DNA of 64,000 nt from Parabacteroides faecis. Lineage in GTDB: Bacteria; Bacteroidota; Bacteroidia; Bacteroidales; Tannerellaceae. The first letter of the stretch is position 1, and the number at the start of each line of letters is the position of its first letter. Of the stretch, positions 35,344 through 43,794 are shown in pieces. The stretch is taken from assembly GCF_014647375.1 (NCBI RefSeq), contig NZ_BMPB01000006.1:310001-374000 (forward strand), written 5' to 3'. The position numbers and the translations under genes are program-made. The notes below the pieces were generated by a model that did no database searches, was not told the DNA's origin, and was given only the letters and a program-made list of their open reading frames with translations.

Positions 35344-36573
35344 ATGAATGCAAGTTCGAAACTTTTGGGTGGGTTGTTGATCGTTTTGACAACCGTTTCT
35401 TGTATTACAGGAAATAAACGTGACAGCGGGCGTAAAAACCTTTTGAAAGATTGTCCGGTTGTGGCCGAATATGTTCAAGTGGGTGACGATAAGGTTTTAT
35501 CATGCGACCAAAAACTTCTGGCAGATACGATCCGGCTCCCTCTCAGTTTCTTTGCTGAAGATCTGGAAATTATCAAACTGGATGGGCGGGATACGGCATT
35601 GGTTACCCAGTGCGGAGTCAGTCTTTCTGATAATTATATTTTGATACATAGCGGATATCCGCCTACGGCATTTAAACTTTTCGATCGGGAAGGTAATTAT
35701 TTGACGGATATAGGATCTGTAGGACAGGGGCCCGGTGAGTATAAATCTGTGTACGATGCCCAGATCGATGAAAAAAACAATCGTGTTTATCTGATGCCCT
35801 GGCAGACAAACCAACTTTTAGTCTACGATCTGCAGGGAAATGTATTGGATCCGGTGCCGTTGGGCATTCGTTGTCCTAAAGCAAATTTCAAAGTAGATCC
35901 GGATAGGGGGACAGTTACTGTAGCTGTATTGCCGTTCCCGAATACGCCGGCTGTTGTCTGGACACAGGACCTGTCGGGCAAGCATCTGGCGGAGGTTGCT
36001 CCCGGACATCTGGAAGTTCCGTGGACATTCAATAATGAGGTGATGTGTAATTTTAATATTCCCGGTGTATTTGATTTCGGTATTTTGTGCATCGAACCGA
36101 CCCGTCCTGATTCATTATATCGGTATGACATTGAAAATAACCGGATATATCCTACCTTCACATTCAAGCATGTTGCCACCGATCCTATTCCCTGGCACGG
36201 TTATAATGAGTGGCCGGATCATTTTACCGGACAATATTCAGGTCCCCCTGTCGTTCAACAGTTTGAATCCGGAACAGTTGCGACGCCAGGAGAAATGGTT
36301 CACTATATAGTCGACAAGAGCACTTGCAAAGGTGCTTATTTTAAGATGTATAACGATTATTTCGGTGATCAGGAGATCGATTGGCCTAGTTCGACTTTTT
36401 TTAACGGACATTTTGTTCGTAACCTTGAACCCGGGAATTTATTAAGCGATATCGAAAATTTGTTGAAAAAAGAGACTCTTTCCGGTGAGATGAAGAAAAA
36501 ACTGACGGACCTGCAACATTCGATAAGCGAGAATGATAATAATTATTTGATGATAGCACGGCTTAAAAAATAA
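35344..36573 (+). CDS. Six-bladed beta-propeller lipoprotein, module copy A (DUF4934-like)
   Basis: This is 409 residues with a lipoprotein signal (IVLTTVSC). The blades are visible as KLFDREGNYLTDIGSVGQGPGEY, NRVYLMPWQTNQLLVYDLQGN and DSLYRYDIENNRIYPTF, the NHL/TolB-like pattern of this group. It is a paralogue of 37958-39163, sharing EYVQVGDDKVLSCDQKLL-type openings, IRLPLSF, DPIPWHGY and a C-terminal ENDNNYLM. These proteins are exported, probably as binding or scaffold proteins. It is divergent from its partner and convergent with copy B. Confidence 0.8.
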   Translation: MNASSKLLGGLLIVLTTVSCITGNKRDSGRKNLLKDCPVVAEYVQVGDDKVLSCDQKLLADTIRLPLSFFAEDLEIIKLDGRDTALVTQCGVSLSDNYILIHSGYPPTAFKLFDREGNYLTDIGSVGQGPGEYKSVYDAQIDEKNNRVYLMPWQTNQLLVYDLQGNVLDPVPLGIRCPKANFKVDPDRGTVTVAVLPFPNTPAVVWTQDLSGKHLAEVAPGHLEVPWTFNNEVMCNFNIPGVFDFGILCIEPTRPDSLYRYDIENNRIYPTFTFKHVATDPIPWHGYNEWPDHFTGQYSGPPVVQQFESGTVATPGEMVHYIVDKSTCKGAYFKMYNDYFGDQEIDWPSSTFFNGHFVRNLEPGNLLSDIENLLKKETLSGEMKKKLTDLQHSISENDNNYLMIARLKK

Positions 36574-36582
36574 GATATAAGT

Positions 36583-36638
36583 AAAAGCTGTATTAGGGAA
36601 CGCATTCTGTGTCGTTTGCGTTCCCTAATACAGCTTTT
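36583..36638. terminator. Bidirectional terminator with a 22-bp perfect stem
   Basis: AAAAGCTGTATTAGGGAACGCA and its exact complement flank a 12-nt loop. The stem's own A- and T-ends give both strands a short U-tract. Convergent genes end 10 bp to the left and 7 bp to the right. Confidence 0.88.
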
Positions 36639-36644
36639 GTGAAA

Positions 36645-37952
36645 TTATTTAATTACGATCATGACGTTCTGATTGTCCGGCAGATCACTGAGGAACTTCT
36701 TTAATGATTCCTGTTTAGGGGAACCAGTCAGCTTGATTCGTTGTTTCAGGTCTTTTGCCGGGCGGATCATATACATATATTCGTCTGTTTGCCCATCAGG
36801 CCAGAAAGGCAAGCCACCATCCAGATCGTTTGTCATTCCTGTGGCTTTCAGAGGCAATGCTCTGGTCTGACGTTTGTTCTTCAGATAAACCATCAGATAG
36901 TCTTCAGAAGGGAAATCCCGGTTTTCTTTGTTTTTATTATCCAACCAGCCGGATTTGCTACTTTTTCCTTCCCGATGGACTTTCAGGAATACACCTTTCG
37001 GATTTTCTTTCAGATCATCCACCCATGCTTTGTTTCGTTTATCTCCTTTATTGAATACATAGGTGGCTGACGCTTTGTATTTTCCTAAATGGATATTATA
37101 GACAGGAACAATTGTCTGATGATCTGACAGGCGATAGACTGTGTCGCAATAAGTAGCGGAAAACGTTGGTTTATTATCATATAAATAGGATGTATTGTAA
37201 AGTGTAAAATTATAAAAGTTATCATCCTTTATTATTCCGAAAGAATCGATTCCAGCATAAAAGTTACAAATGGTATCATTTTTCAGATTGAATGTGGTTA
37301 CCCCGTGATCGAATCCGGTTCCCGGGTAATTGAACCGTCGGAGATACATCTCCGATGTGAATATTTCCGCCCAGTTTTTCAGGACATAACGGTTAGGTAA
37401 TGAATCTGCATATAGATAATGTGTTCTGGCTAACACGCTGTCCAGAGGTGGTAATTCAACAATGAACTTGTCTGAATATCCGGTTTCAGGATCTAGTTTC
37501 TTTAATAACACGTACAGTTTCGTTGTTGCTTTGTCATAAAACAGGTTATTTCCTGAGATATAATCTTTCCAATCGCCGTATTTTGTTTTCAGTCCTACAC
37601 GTTTCCGCTTTTGTCCTTGCCTGTAAAGATACAGTTTCGGTTGGTTCAGGGCAATGAAACCTCCGTCAACGGCAACCACATCGGTGACCGGATATTTATC
37701 ATCTCCCACCTGAAAGTACTCGATAGTTGAAGCGACTTCGCTTAATCGCACATCAGAGGATGTCGAGATGGCTGATTCGACATCTATCATCTCTACTGGT
37801 TTTGTCCGGTCATACCTGGCTGTATATTGAGGCCCGGTCGGCTGACGCGAAATCTCTTCTGTAGGTGAATAGTTTTTATCTTCACCCTTTTGCTTACAAC
37901 CGGATAGAAGGATCAGGAAAGCAAAAAACAGACTGTATGATATATCTTTCAT
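36645..37952 (-). CDS. Beta-propeller-like lipoprotein, module copy B (DUF4933-like)
   Basis: This is 435 residues with a lipoprotein signal (FLILLSGCKQKGED). It is a paralogue of the gene at 33863-35179, with the same block order: STIEYFQVGDDKYPVTDV, TTKLYVLLKKLDP, IVPVYNIHLGKY, ENPKGVFL, DLDGGLPFWPDGQTDEYMYMIR and C-terminal NVMIVIK. In this copy it lies 5 bp after its beta-propeller partner and is cotranscribed. The two families always seem to travel together here, so their products may work as a pair at the envelope (inference). Confidence 0.75.
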   Translation of the reverse strand: MKDISYSLFFAFLILLSGCKQKGEDKNYSPTEEISRQPTGPQYTARYDRTKPVEMIDVESAISTSSDVRLSEVASTIEYFQVGDDKYPVTDVVAVDGGFIALNQPKLYLYRQGQKRKRVGLKTKYGDWKDYISGNNLFYDKATTKLYVLLKKLDPETGYSDKFIVELPPLDSVLARTHYLYADSLPNRYVLKNWAEIFTSEMYLRRFNYPGTGFDHGVTTFNLKNDTICNFYAGIDSFGIIKDDNFYNFTLYNTSYLYDNKPTFSATYCDTVYRLSDHQTIVPVYNIHLGKYKASATYVFNKGDKRNKAWVDDLKENPKGVFLKVHREGKSSKSGWLDNKNKENRDFPSEDYLMVYLKNKRQTRALPLKATGMTNDLDGGLPFWPDGQTDEYMYMIRPAKDLKQRIKLTGSPKQESLKKFLSDLPDNQNVMIVIK

Positions 37953-37957
37953 TTATA

Positions 37958-39163
37958 TCAATGTTTTAATTTCGCTAATATGACGATATTATTATCGTTC
38001 TCATGGAGCGATTGTGCCAATGTTGTCAGTTCCTGTCTTTTTTCTTCTGATAATCCGTCGGATTTTAGTGTTTCTTCCAACATGTTTTTCAGATTTGCCG
38101 GTTCCATGTTTTTGTAAAAATAGCCATTACAGAAAGAATAGAGTGCTCCTCCGATTTCAGATCCTCCTAGAAAGTCGTTATACAAACGGAAGAATGCTCC
38201 TTTTCCGGTTTTTTTATCCACAATATAATAGGCAGGAGGCGAAGAAGTGAAAGTATTGGCCGATTCTCTCACCGGGTAAGATGCATCACCCATGAAATGA
38301 TTGGGAAGTTCGACGTAGCCGTGCCAGGGTATAGGATCTTCATAGAAGTTCAATGTGAAGCAGGGACGTAGACGGTTGTTCCGGAAATCATAATGGTAAA
38401 GACTGTCCACACGTGTAGGCATAATACAAAGGATATTTACATCAAAAGTACCTGCTATATTATTATTAGTGATTACTTCATTGCTGAAATCCTGTGGAGT
38501 CTGGAGATGTCCGGATTCTATAAAGTTAATTCTATTCCCCTGGAAATCCTGTGTCCAGGCTATAGCCGGTATTCCTTGAAAGGGTAGTAAGACTACAGCG
38601 ACAGTAGAATCCTGAGGATTCACCTGAAATGTCCCTTTGGGTACTCTCAGGCAAAGGGGAATAGGAGGTAACGGGTTACCTTCCAGGTCATAGACCAATA
38701 TTTGGGCGCTTTGCCAGGGTAAGATATAAATGCGGTTGTTCTTTTCATCCAGACTGGCATCATATACATTCAGGTATTCATTGGGACCTTGGCCATAGGC
38801 TCCGATCGTAGTAAGGAATTTACCTTTCCGGTCGAAGAGTTTGAATGGGTTTTGTTTGTTATTCCAGATAAGTATATAATTATCGGAAGCAAGTAAACGG
38901 CTGTCGCTTACCAATGCTTCATCCCGATTGTCCAGATGAATGATCTCTGCTTCTTCTGTTAGGAAACTGAGCGGCAAACGTATGGAATCTGTTAATAGCT
39001 TCTGATCGCATGCAAGGACCTGATCGTCCCCGACTTGTACAAAGGTTCCGACAACTGGTGAATTTTCCAGTCCGTTACTGAATGACATGTTATTGCTGTT
39101 TTGACAGGATCCGGCCAATAACAGGCAGAGTGAACCGATAATAAGATTTCCAAACTTCTCCAT
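37958..39163 (-). CDS. Six-bladed beta-propeller lipoprotein, module copy B (DUF4934-like)
   Basis: This is 401 residues with a lipoprotein signal (SLCLLLAGSCQNSN). Blades are visible as FKLFDRKGKFLTTIGAYGQGPNEY, NRIYILPWQSAQILVYDLEGN and DSLYHYDFRNNRLRPCF. It is the paralogue of 35344-36573 with long shared stretches. First gene of a two-gene operon with 36645-37952. A -7-like box lies just upstream at 39193-39200. Confidence 0.8.
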   Translation of the reverse strand: MEKFGNLIIGSLCLLLAGSCQNSNNMSFSNGLENSPVVGTFVQVGDDQVLACDQKLLTDSIRLPLSFLTEEAEIIHLDNRDEALVSDSRLLASDNYILIWNNKQNPFKLFDRKGKFLTTIGAYGQGPNEYLNVYDASLDEKNNRIYILPWQSAQILVYDLEGNPLPPIPLCLRVPKGTFQVNPQDSTVAVVLLPFQGIPAIAWTQDFQGNRINFIESGHLQTPQDFSNEVITNNNIAGTFDVNILCIMPTRVDSLYHYDFRNNRLRPCFTLNFYEDPIPWHGYVELPNHFMGDASYPVRESANTFTSSPPAYYIVDKKTGKGAFFRLYNDFLGGSEIGGALYSFCNGYFYKNMEPANLKNMLEETLKSDGLSEEKRQELTTLAQSLHENDNNIVILAKLKH

Positions 39164-39192
39164 AATAATATTGCTTTGAATAATGTTGGAAG

Positions 39193-39200
39193 CAAATATA
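39193..39200 (-). promoter_or_regulatory. Candidate -7 box for module copy B operon
   Basis: The minus strand reads TATATTTG, a TAnnTTTG match, about 30 bp before the start codon at 39163. Confidence 0.5.
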
Positions 39201-39333
39201 TCCTTTAATATTGATAAAAGAGGAGAAAGTGAATTGACATTTTTAAAACAAACATTCGTTGTATGTGGCTGAAGTGTAATTGTTTACTATTTTATCGTAG
39301 ATAAAAAGCGTTGACATTTTCTGTTTCATGTCA

Positions 39334-40950
39334 TTAAAATGTATTCAAAATCTCATCCAGTGTCAGGTTCTCGTCTTCCATTCCGAATTTTTCCCGTTTC
39401 ATTCGTGCTTTTTTCTGGCTGATGGCGGAGGGAGTGATATAATAGATGGAGGCCAGGTCTTTTGTACTGATACCGCTTTTCAGTAAGCAACAGAAAGCAA
39501 TATCCTTCGTTCTGAGTAGCGGATAAGTTTCTTTCAGACGTTCGGCAAATCCCGACCATATTTCATTGACGGTTTGGATCAGTTCTTCTATTTCTTCTGT
39601 TGTCAATTTCGATTTACTCTCTTCCGTACTCTCTTTGGTTCTACCGGTCAGAGAAGGGATTTTCTGGGAAGCGGAGAGACGGCGGAACAGTTGTTCGCGT
39701 AAAGCCGTGGCCCTTTCTCGCAGAGATATCAATTCCCGTTCTTTTTCAAGCTGGGCTACCTGGTTTTTCAATTCCTGTTCCTTGAGTTGTTGTTCACTGA
39801 TTATTTTCTTTTTGCGTAAACGGCTGTAAATAATATACCAGATGGTGCAAGCCGTGATCAGTGCCAGACATAAGGACAGGAGGTAAATGTCCTGTTGTTT
39901 CTTTTTGAGTTTCAGTTCATTGTTCTCGTTTTTCAATAATTCCTCCTGGTACCTTTGTTTCATTATTTCAGAATGAACTTCACCGGAGATATTATTGAAG
40001 CTTTGCCTGTAATTTCTCCAGGCATAGTATATCTGTTCGGCTTTATTTCCCTGCTCATATAAATGGGCTTGCAACTGATAGGCCCGGGTGGCTATGTAAG
40101 GGTTGGTGCTCTGTATCGCATTTTTCAGATATATTCCGGCTGAGTCAATTTCTCCGGCAGCTATATATATTTGTGCTTGTGCGAGCATATGGTACGGATA
40201 GCTTGTACGTCTGTAACCAAAATCTATGGCGGACTTCAGGGCGGTAGTGGCACTTTCTATATCTCCTTTTTCTTTTTCTATATCACTTATTTTTTCGTAG
40301 AAAAAGGCTGTCTGTTCTGTCGAACCGGCCTCTACGGATTTTAGGATCGCTTTCTGGTAATAAATGATTGCGCTGTCCGGTTGTCCGGTATACCGGTAAG
40401 CCTGTCCTATGTCTGCTAAGACAGCTGCTTTCCCTGGTATTGAAATGAAAGCCGTGTCTTGCAAGGATTGTAAATGCTGCTGCAATGCCTGCTCCGGTTT
40501 CCCATTACTCAGAAGAGAAATGCCGCTATATTCGTATAGTCTGGTGCGCAGTGTTGCATCGGGAGCAAATGGGATGCCGCGGACAAAGAAAAAATCGGCG
40601 CGCACATAATTATCCGCATTCATATTGATGAGTCCAGCCCAAAAACATGCTTTAGAGGTATTGACAGAATCATTGTTGGCGATGAATATATCGATCGCCT
40701 CCGATATCAGAGAATCTGTCCGGATCCTGGTTCCTTTCTGTATTTCAGCGACTGTGTGATACAGATTATATTTTGCCTTAGGATAGTTCGCGAGTTTGTC
40801 GGGATTGTTGATTTTGCGCAATAATATCAATGTGCTGTCCGGTTTATTGTTCAGATGACTTTCTGCTTGCTCTAACCAATAGTTTGTTTCTCTGCCTGTA
40901 CAGGCAGAGAAGGATAGTATAATAATGAACAGCAAAAAGTCATTTTTCAT
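39334..40950 (-). CDS. TPR lipoprotein/membrane regulator with C-terminal HTH
   Basis: This is 538 residues. A lipoprotein-type signal (ILSFSAC) is followed by about 320 residues of TPR repeats (such as AAVLADIGQAYRYTGQPDSAIIYYQKA). One transmembrane helix (LLSLCLALITACTIWYIIY) lies near 355-372. A cytoplasmic coiled coil follows (EQQLKEQELKNQVAQLEKERE). The C-terminus has a LuxR-like HTH (LLRTKDIAFCCLLKSGISTKDLASIYYITPSAISQ). This common Bacteroides layout suggests a membrane-bound transcription regulator sensing periplasmic protein partners. It lies 36 bp after the S9 peptidase and may share its transcript. Confidence 0.85.
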   Translation of the reverse strand: MKNDFLLFIIILSFSACTGRETNYWLEQAESHLNNKPDSTLILLRKINNPDKLANYPKAKYNLYHTVAEIQKGTRIRTDSLISEAIDIFIANNDSVNTSKACFWAGLINMNADNYVRADFFFVRGIPFAPDATLRTRLYEYSGISLLSNGKPEQALQQHLQSLQDTAFISIPGKAAVLADIGQAYRYTGQPDSAIIYYQKAILKSVEAGSTEQTAFFYEKISDIEKEKGDIESATTALKSAIDFGYRRTSYPYHMLAQAQIYIAAGEIDSAGIYLKNAIQSTNPYIATRAYQLQAHLYEQGNKAEQIYYAWRNYRQSFNNISGEVHSEIMKQRYQEELLKNENNELKLKKKQQDIYLLSLCLALITACTIWYIIYSRLRKKKIISEQQLKEQELKNQVAQLEKERELISLRERATALREQLFRRLSASQKIPSLTGRTKESTEESKSKLTTEEIEELIQTVNEIWSGFAERLKETYPLLRTKDIAFCCLLKSGISTKDLASIYYITPSAISQKKARMKREKFGMEDENLTLDEILNTF

Positions 40951-40986
40951 GATATGTATCGGGTTATATACAAAAACTTGTATTAT

Positions 40987-43674
40987 TTAGTATCCTAATT
41001 TGAACTCCTGATCGACAGCCGGAATACCTTCGCTCATCCATTGAGGCATCGGCTGGTTATTCAGGTAATGCTGGAAGAACTGGAACATACGTTTTTGAAA
41101 ATCGATACGGTTTGCCAATCGCATCGGCCAATGGATTTCACCGGTGTAATTAAGTAACCAAACCGGCTTCTGCAGGCGTTTAAGAGCTACAAAATATTCG
41201 ATTCCCTGATACCAGGGCACATGACCGTCGTTATCGTTGTGCATGATCAGGATAGGCGTCTCCACTTTATCCATGGTGAATAATGGTGAGTTCTCCATAT
41301 ATTGCAGCGGAGAATCCCATAAAGTGCCGCCGATACGGCTCTGTCCGTGCTCATATTGGAAAGAACGGTTCAATCCGGATCCCCAACGTATTCCTCCGTA
41401 TGCACTGAACATATTCACTACCGGCGCACCGGATTCGATGGCTGCAAATAAATTGGTGCGGGTGGCCAGATAGGCAACCTGGTATCCTCCCCAGCTATGT
41501 CCCTGTGCACCGATTCCTTTCTCATTTACATACCCTTTGGCGATCAATGATGTGATTCCCGGCATTACACAGTTGAAGCAACTTTCTCCGGGATAACCGT
41601 CAACGTAGCGTACATCCGGATTAAAGATAATATATCCGTTGCTGGTATAGAAATGATAATCGATGGTGGAACGATGAGGTTCCGGCATATGGTAAGCGTA
41701 GAGTGTTTCCGAATTACGTTCGTAGAAATTAACGATGACCGGATATTTCTTTGCCGGGTCGAAATCTGCCGGTTTATAGACTACCCCTTCCAGAGGAACA
41801 CCATCCAGAGAAATCCAGGACACAAGTTCTGCCGTACCCCAGTTCAATTTATCTTGCTGGTCTCCTCCATGTGTCAGTTGGATGGATTTTTTGAAGCTCA
41901 GATCGGATAGCCGTATGTCCGGATATTGTTCAAATGTTTCTGATGTATAGATTACAGCATCTGCATTTTTAGCTTTGACCGGAGTTTTCAGCATAAAGTT
42001 TCCGGCCAGTAATGTCTTGGGTACGGCAGGAGTAGAAAGAGATGCATTGTAATATCCCGAACCTTTTGTTTTCTCGTTGAAAGCCAGTAATAACTGCGAC
42101 TTTTTGGTATCAATGAATTTATCTTCTTTATCCAATTGTATCAGACGGTAAGAAAGTTGCTCCTTCCGTCCGTTGATTGTGAGGTTGACAGGAGTGACCT
42201 CAGCCATAGGATCGAATTTCCATATATCATAACGGTCATATAGTAAGATATTACGATCGTCTGCCGTCCATCCGGCAAGGCCGTGCGGAGACGGAAAATC
42301 CGGAACATCGTTATCCTCGTCCCATGCCGCAAATGTCGCAGGAGTGGTCAGGCGGTATTCTTTTCCGTTTCCTATGGAATAGGTATACCAGGAACTGTCT
42401 TGAACGCAGTACCAGTAGGCGTAAGAACCTTTCGGGGAAAGGCGCATATTGGTGTTTGCTGCTTCCTTTATCTGTTTGCGGTCTCCTGTTTCCATATTTA
42501 TTGTATAGATGTCGTAACGGCTTCTGCCTTCCCACATTTGTTCCGTAGCGTATGGTAAATTGGTTGATAGCAAGGCGATCGGGGCATTTCCTTCATCGGC
42601 TGTCAGCAGATTCGGGATATTTTTGTCTGCGAGCTGGAATGACTTATTACTGTTGATATTATATACAGCAGTATACGTCTTTTTCAAGTCTTTTTGTTTG
42701 TTATATACCTGCTGGGTGTATTGAATATCTTCGTCCCATTTCCATATCTGTACGTCCGGACGGTTTTCGTCCAGTTTTGTAGTGTCTTTTTGTAGTGGGG
42801 CAGGAGCTGTTCCGAAGAAAATACGTTCGGAGTTTTCTGAAAAACGCAGGTCGCCGTTTCCGCTGATTACCCAACCGGCAGGGAGAAAGTTGTCTTTTTT
42901 TTCTGCGATCGGGCGTGCAGGTGCGTTGTTTTCAGCCAGATAAAGTGAGTATAATGTATTTGTGGAATCTTTGTCCGGGCAATGAAGAAAAGCTATTTTA
43001 TTTCCTGTATCATTGAATGTTACTTTTGAGATAACACCTTTCCCCTCGAAAATCAGAGAACTACCCTTGTCAGGATTGTAGGTACATAATGTCGAATCGG
43101 TCGAATAATATAGAATATTACTTTTCCTGGCGAAACCGAATTCTTTTACATCTGAAAACGACATCTCTTTACTTCCGTCCAGTGCACGGACATGTAATAC
43201 CGTATCCGATTTACTGTTTCGTCTATAAGCGATCCAGTCTGCACTTTCGGATAGTTTGTATGATTTCAGCGAGTCGATCGTCTCCTTTTTTTCCCGGAGA
43301 TTGAAAATGACCAGTTCGTCCGAAGGCATATCTTCTTCTTTCGTCTTTTTTAGTTTCAGTGCTTCTACTTTTTCGAGTTCCGGCTTTTTGGTAACCAGCA
43401 GATAGCCGGAAGAGGCAGAAAACTCGGCATGGCCCGCAGGAAGAAAAGAGGCTGTCATCTCTCCTTTGGCATTATAAACGAAGAGGCTGGCATCTCCCCG
43501 CCAGGGTTCCATTTTACAGGCAACCCATTTCCCGTCGCGGGATATTGTCTGTTCCGTGATGCGTTTCCAGTTAACCATTTCGTCGAAGGTCATTGCTCTT
43601 TTCGCTTCTTGTGCGGAAACACTGCAATAAGCGCTCAGACAAATTAAAAGAACCAGTTGTTTAAGATATCCCAT
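40987..43674 (-). CDS. S9-family (prolyl oligopeptidase-like) serine peptidase
   Basis: This is 895 residues with a signal peptide (LICLSAYCSVSAQ), so it is periplasmic or secreted. The N-terminal two thirds form a propeller-like domain with WD/TolB-type repeats. The C-terminal alpha/beta-hydrolase domain carries the catalytic Ser in GAQGHSWGGYQ (about Ser727), Asp in NDNDGHVPW (about 814-816) and His in GEIHWPM (about His848). S9 enzymes cleave short peptides, often after proline or with dipeptidyl release. It probably serves peptide nutrition. A terminator after the neighbouring thioredoxin gene separates it from that operon. Confidence 0.92.
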   Translation of the reverse strand: MGYLKQLVLLICLSAYCSVSAQEAKRAMTFDEMVNWKRITEQTISRDGKWVACKMEPWRGDASLFVYNAKGEMTASFLPAGHAEFSASSGYLLVTKKPELEKVEALKLKKTKEEDMPSDELVIFNLREKKETIDSLKSYKLSESADWIAYRRNSKSDTVLHVRALDGSKEMSFSDVKEFGFARKSNILYYSTDSTLCTYNPDKGSSLIFEGKGVISKVTFNDTGNKIAFLHCPDKDSTNTLYSLYLAENNAPARPIAEKKDNFLPAGWVISGNGDLRFSENSERIFFGTAPAPLQKDTTKLDENRPDVQIWKWDEDIQYTQQVYNKQKDLKKTYTAVYNINSNKSFQLADKNIPNLLTADEGNAPIALLSTNLPYATEQMWEGRSRYDIYTINMETGDRKQIKEAANTNMRLSPKGSYAYWYCVQDSSWYTYSIGNGKEYRLTTPATFAAWDEDNDVPDFPSPHGLAGWTADDRNILLYDRYDIWKFDPMAEVTPVNLTINGRKEQLSYRLIQLDKEDKFIDTKKSQLLLAFNEKTKGSGYYNASLSTPAVPKTLLAGNFMLKTPVKAKNADAVIYTSETFEQYPDIRLSDLSFKKSIQLTHGGDQQDKLNWGTAELVSWISLDGVPLEGVVYKPADFDPAKKYPVIVNFYERNSETLYAYHMPEPHRSTIDYHFYTSNGYIIFNPDVRYVDGYPGESCFNCVMPGITSLIAKGYVNEKGIGAQGHSWGGYQVAYLATRTNLFAAIESGAPVVNMFSAYGGIRWGSGLNRSFQYEHGQSRIGGTLWDSPLQYMENSPLFTMDKVETPILIMHNDNDGHVPWYQGIEYFVALKRLQKPVWLLNYTGEIHWPMRLANRIDFQKRMFQFFQHYLNNQPMPQWMSEGIPAVDQEFKLGY

Positions 43675-43732
43675 ATTATCAATAAGTGTGTAATGTTTAT
43701 GAATGCAATATTACGATTTTTTGATTTTATCA

Positions 43733-43766
43733 CAAAAAAAAGCGAAGACCTTTGCTGTGTCTTCGC
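43733..43766 (-). terminator. Intrinsic terminator after the thioredoxin gene
   Basis: GCGAAGAC and GTCTTCGC form an 8-bp stem with a 9-nt loop. Read on the minus strand it is followed by eight T's. It lies 29 bp after the stop at 43795. Confidence 0.85.
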
Positions 43767-43794
43767 CTTTATAAAGTGCTATATCCTGAAAATT

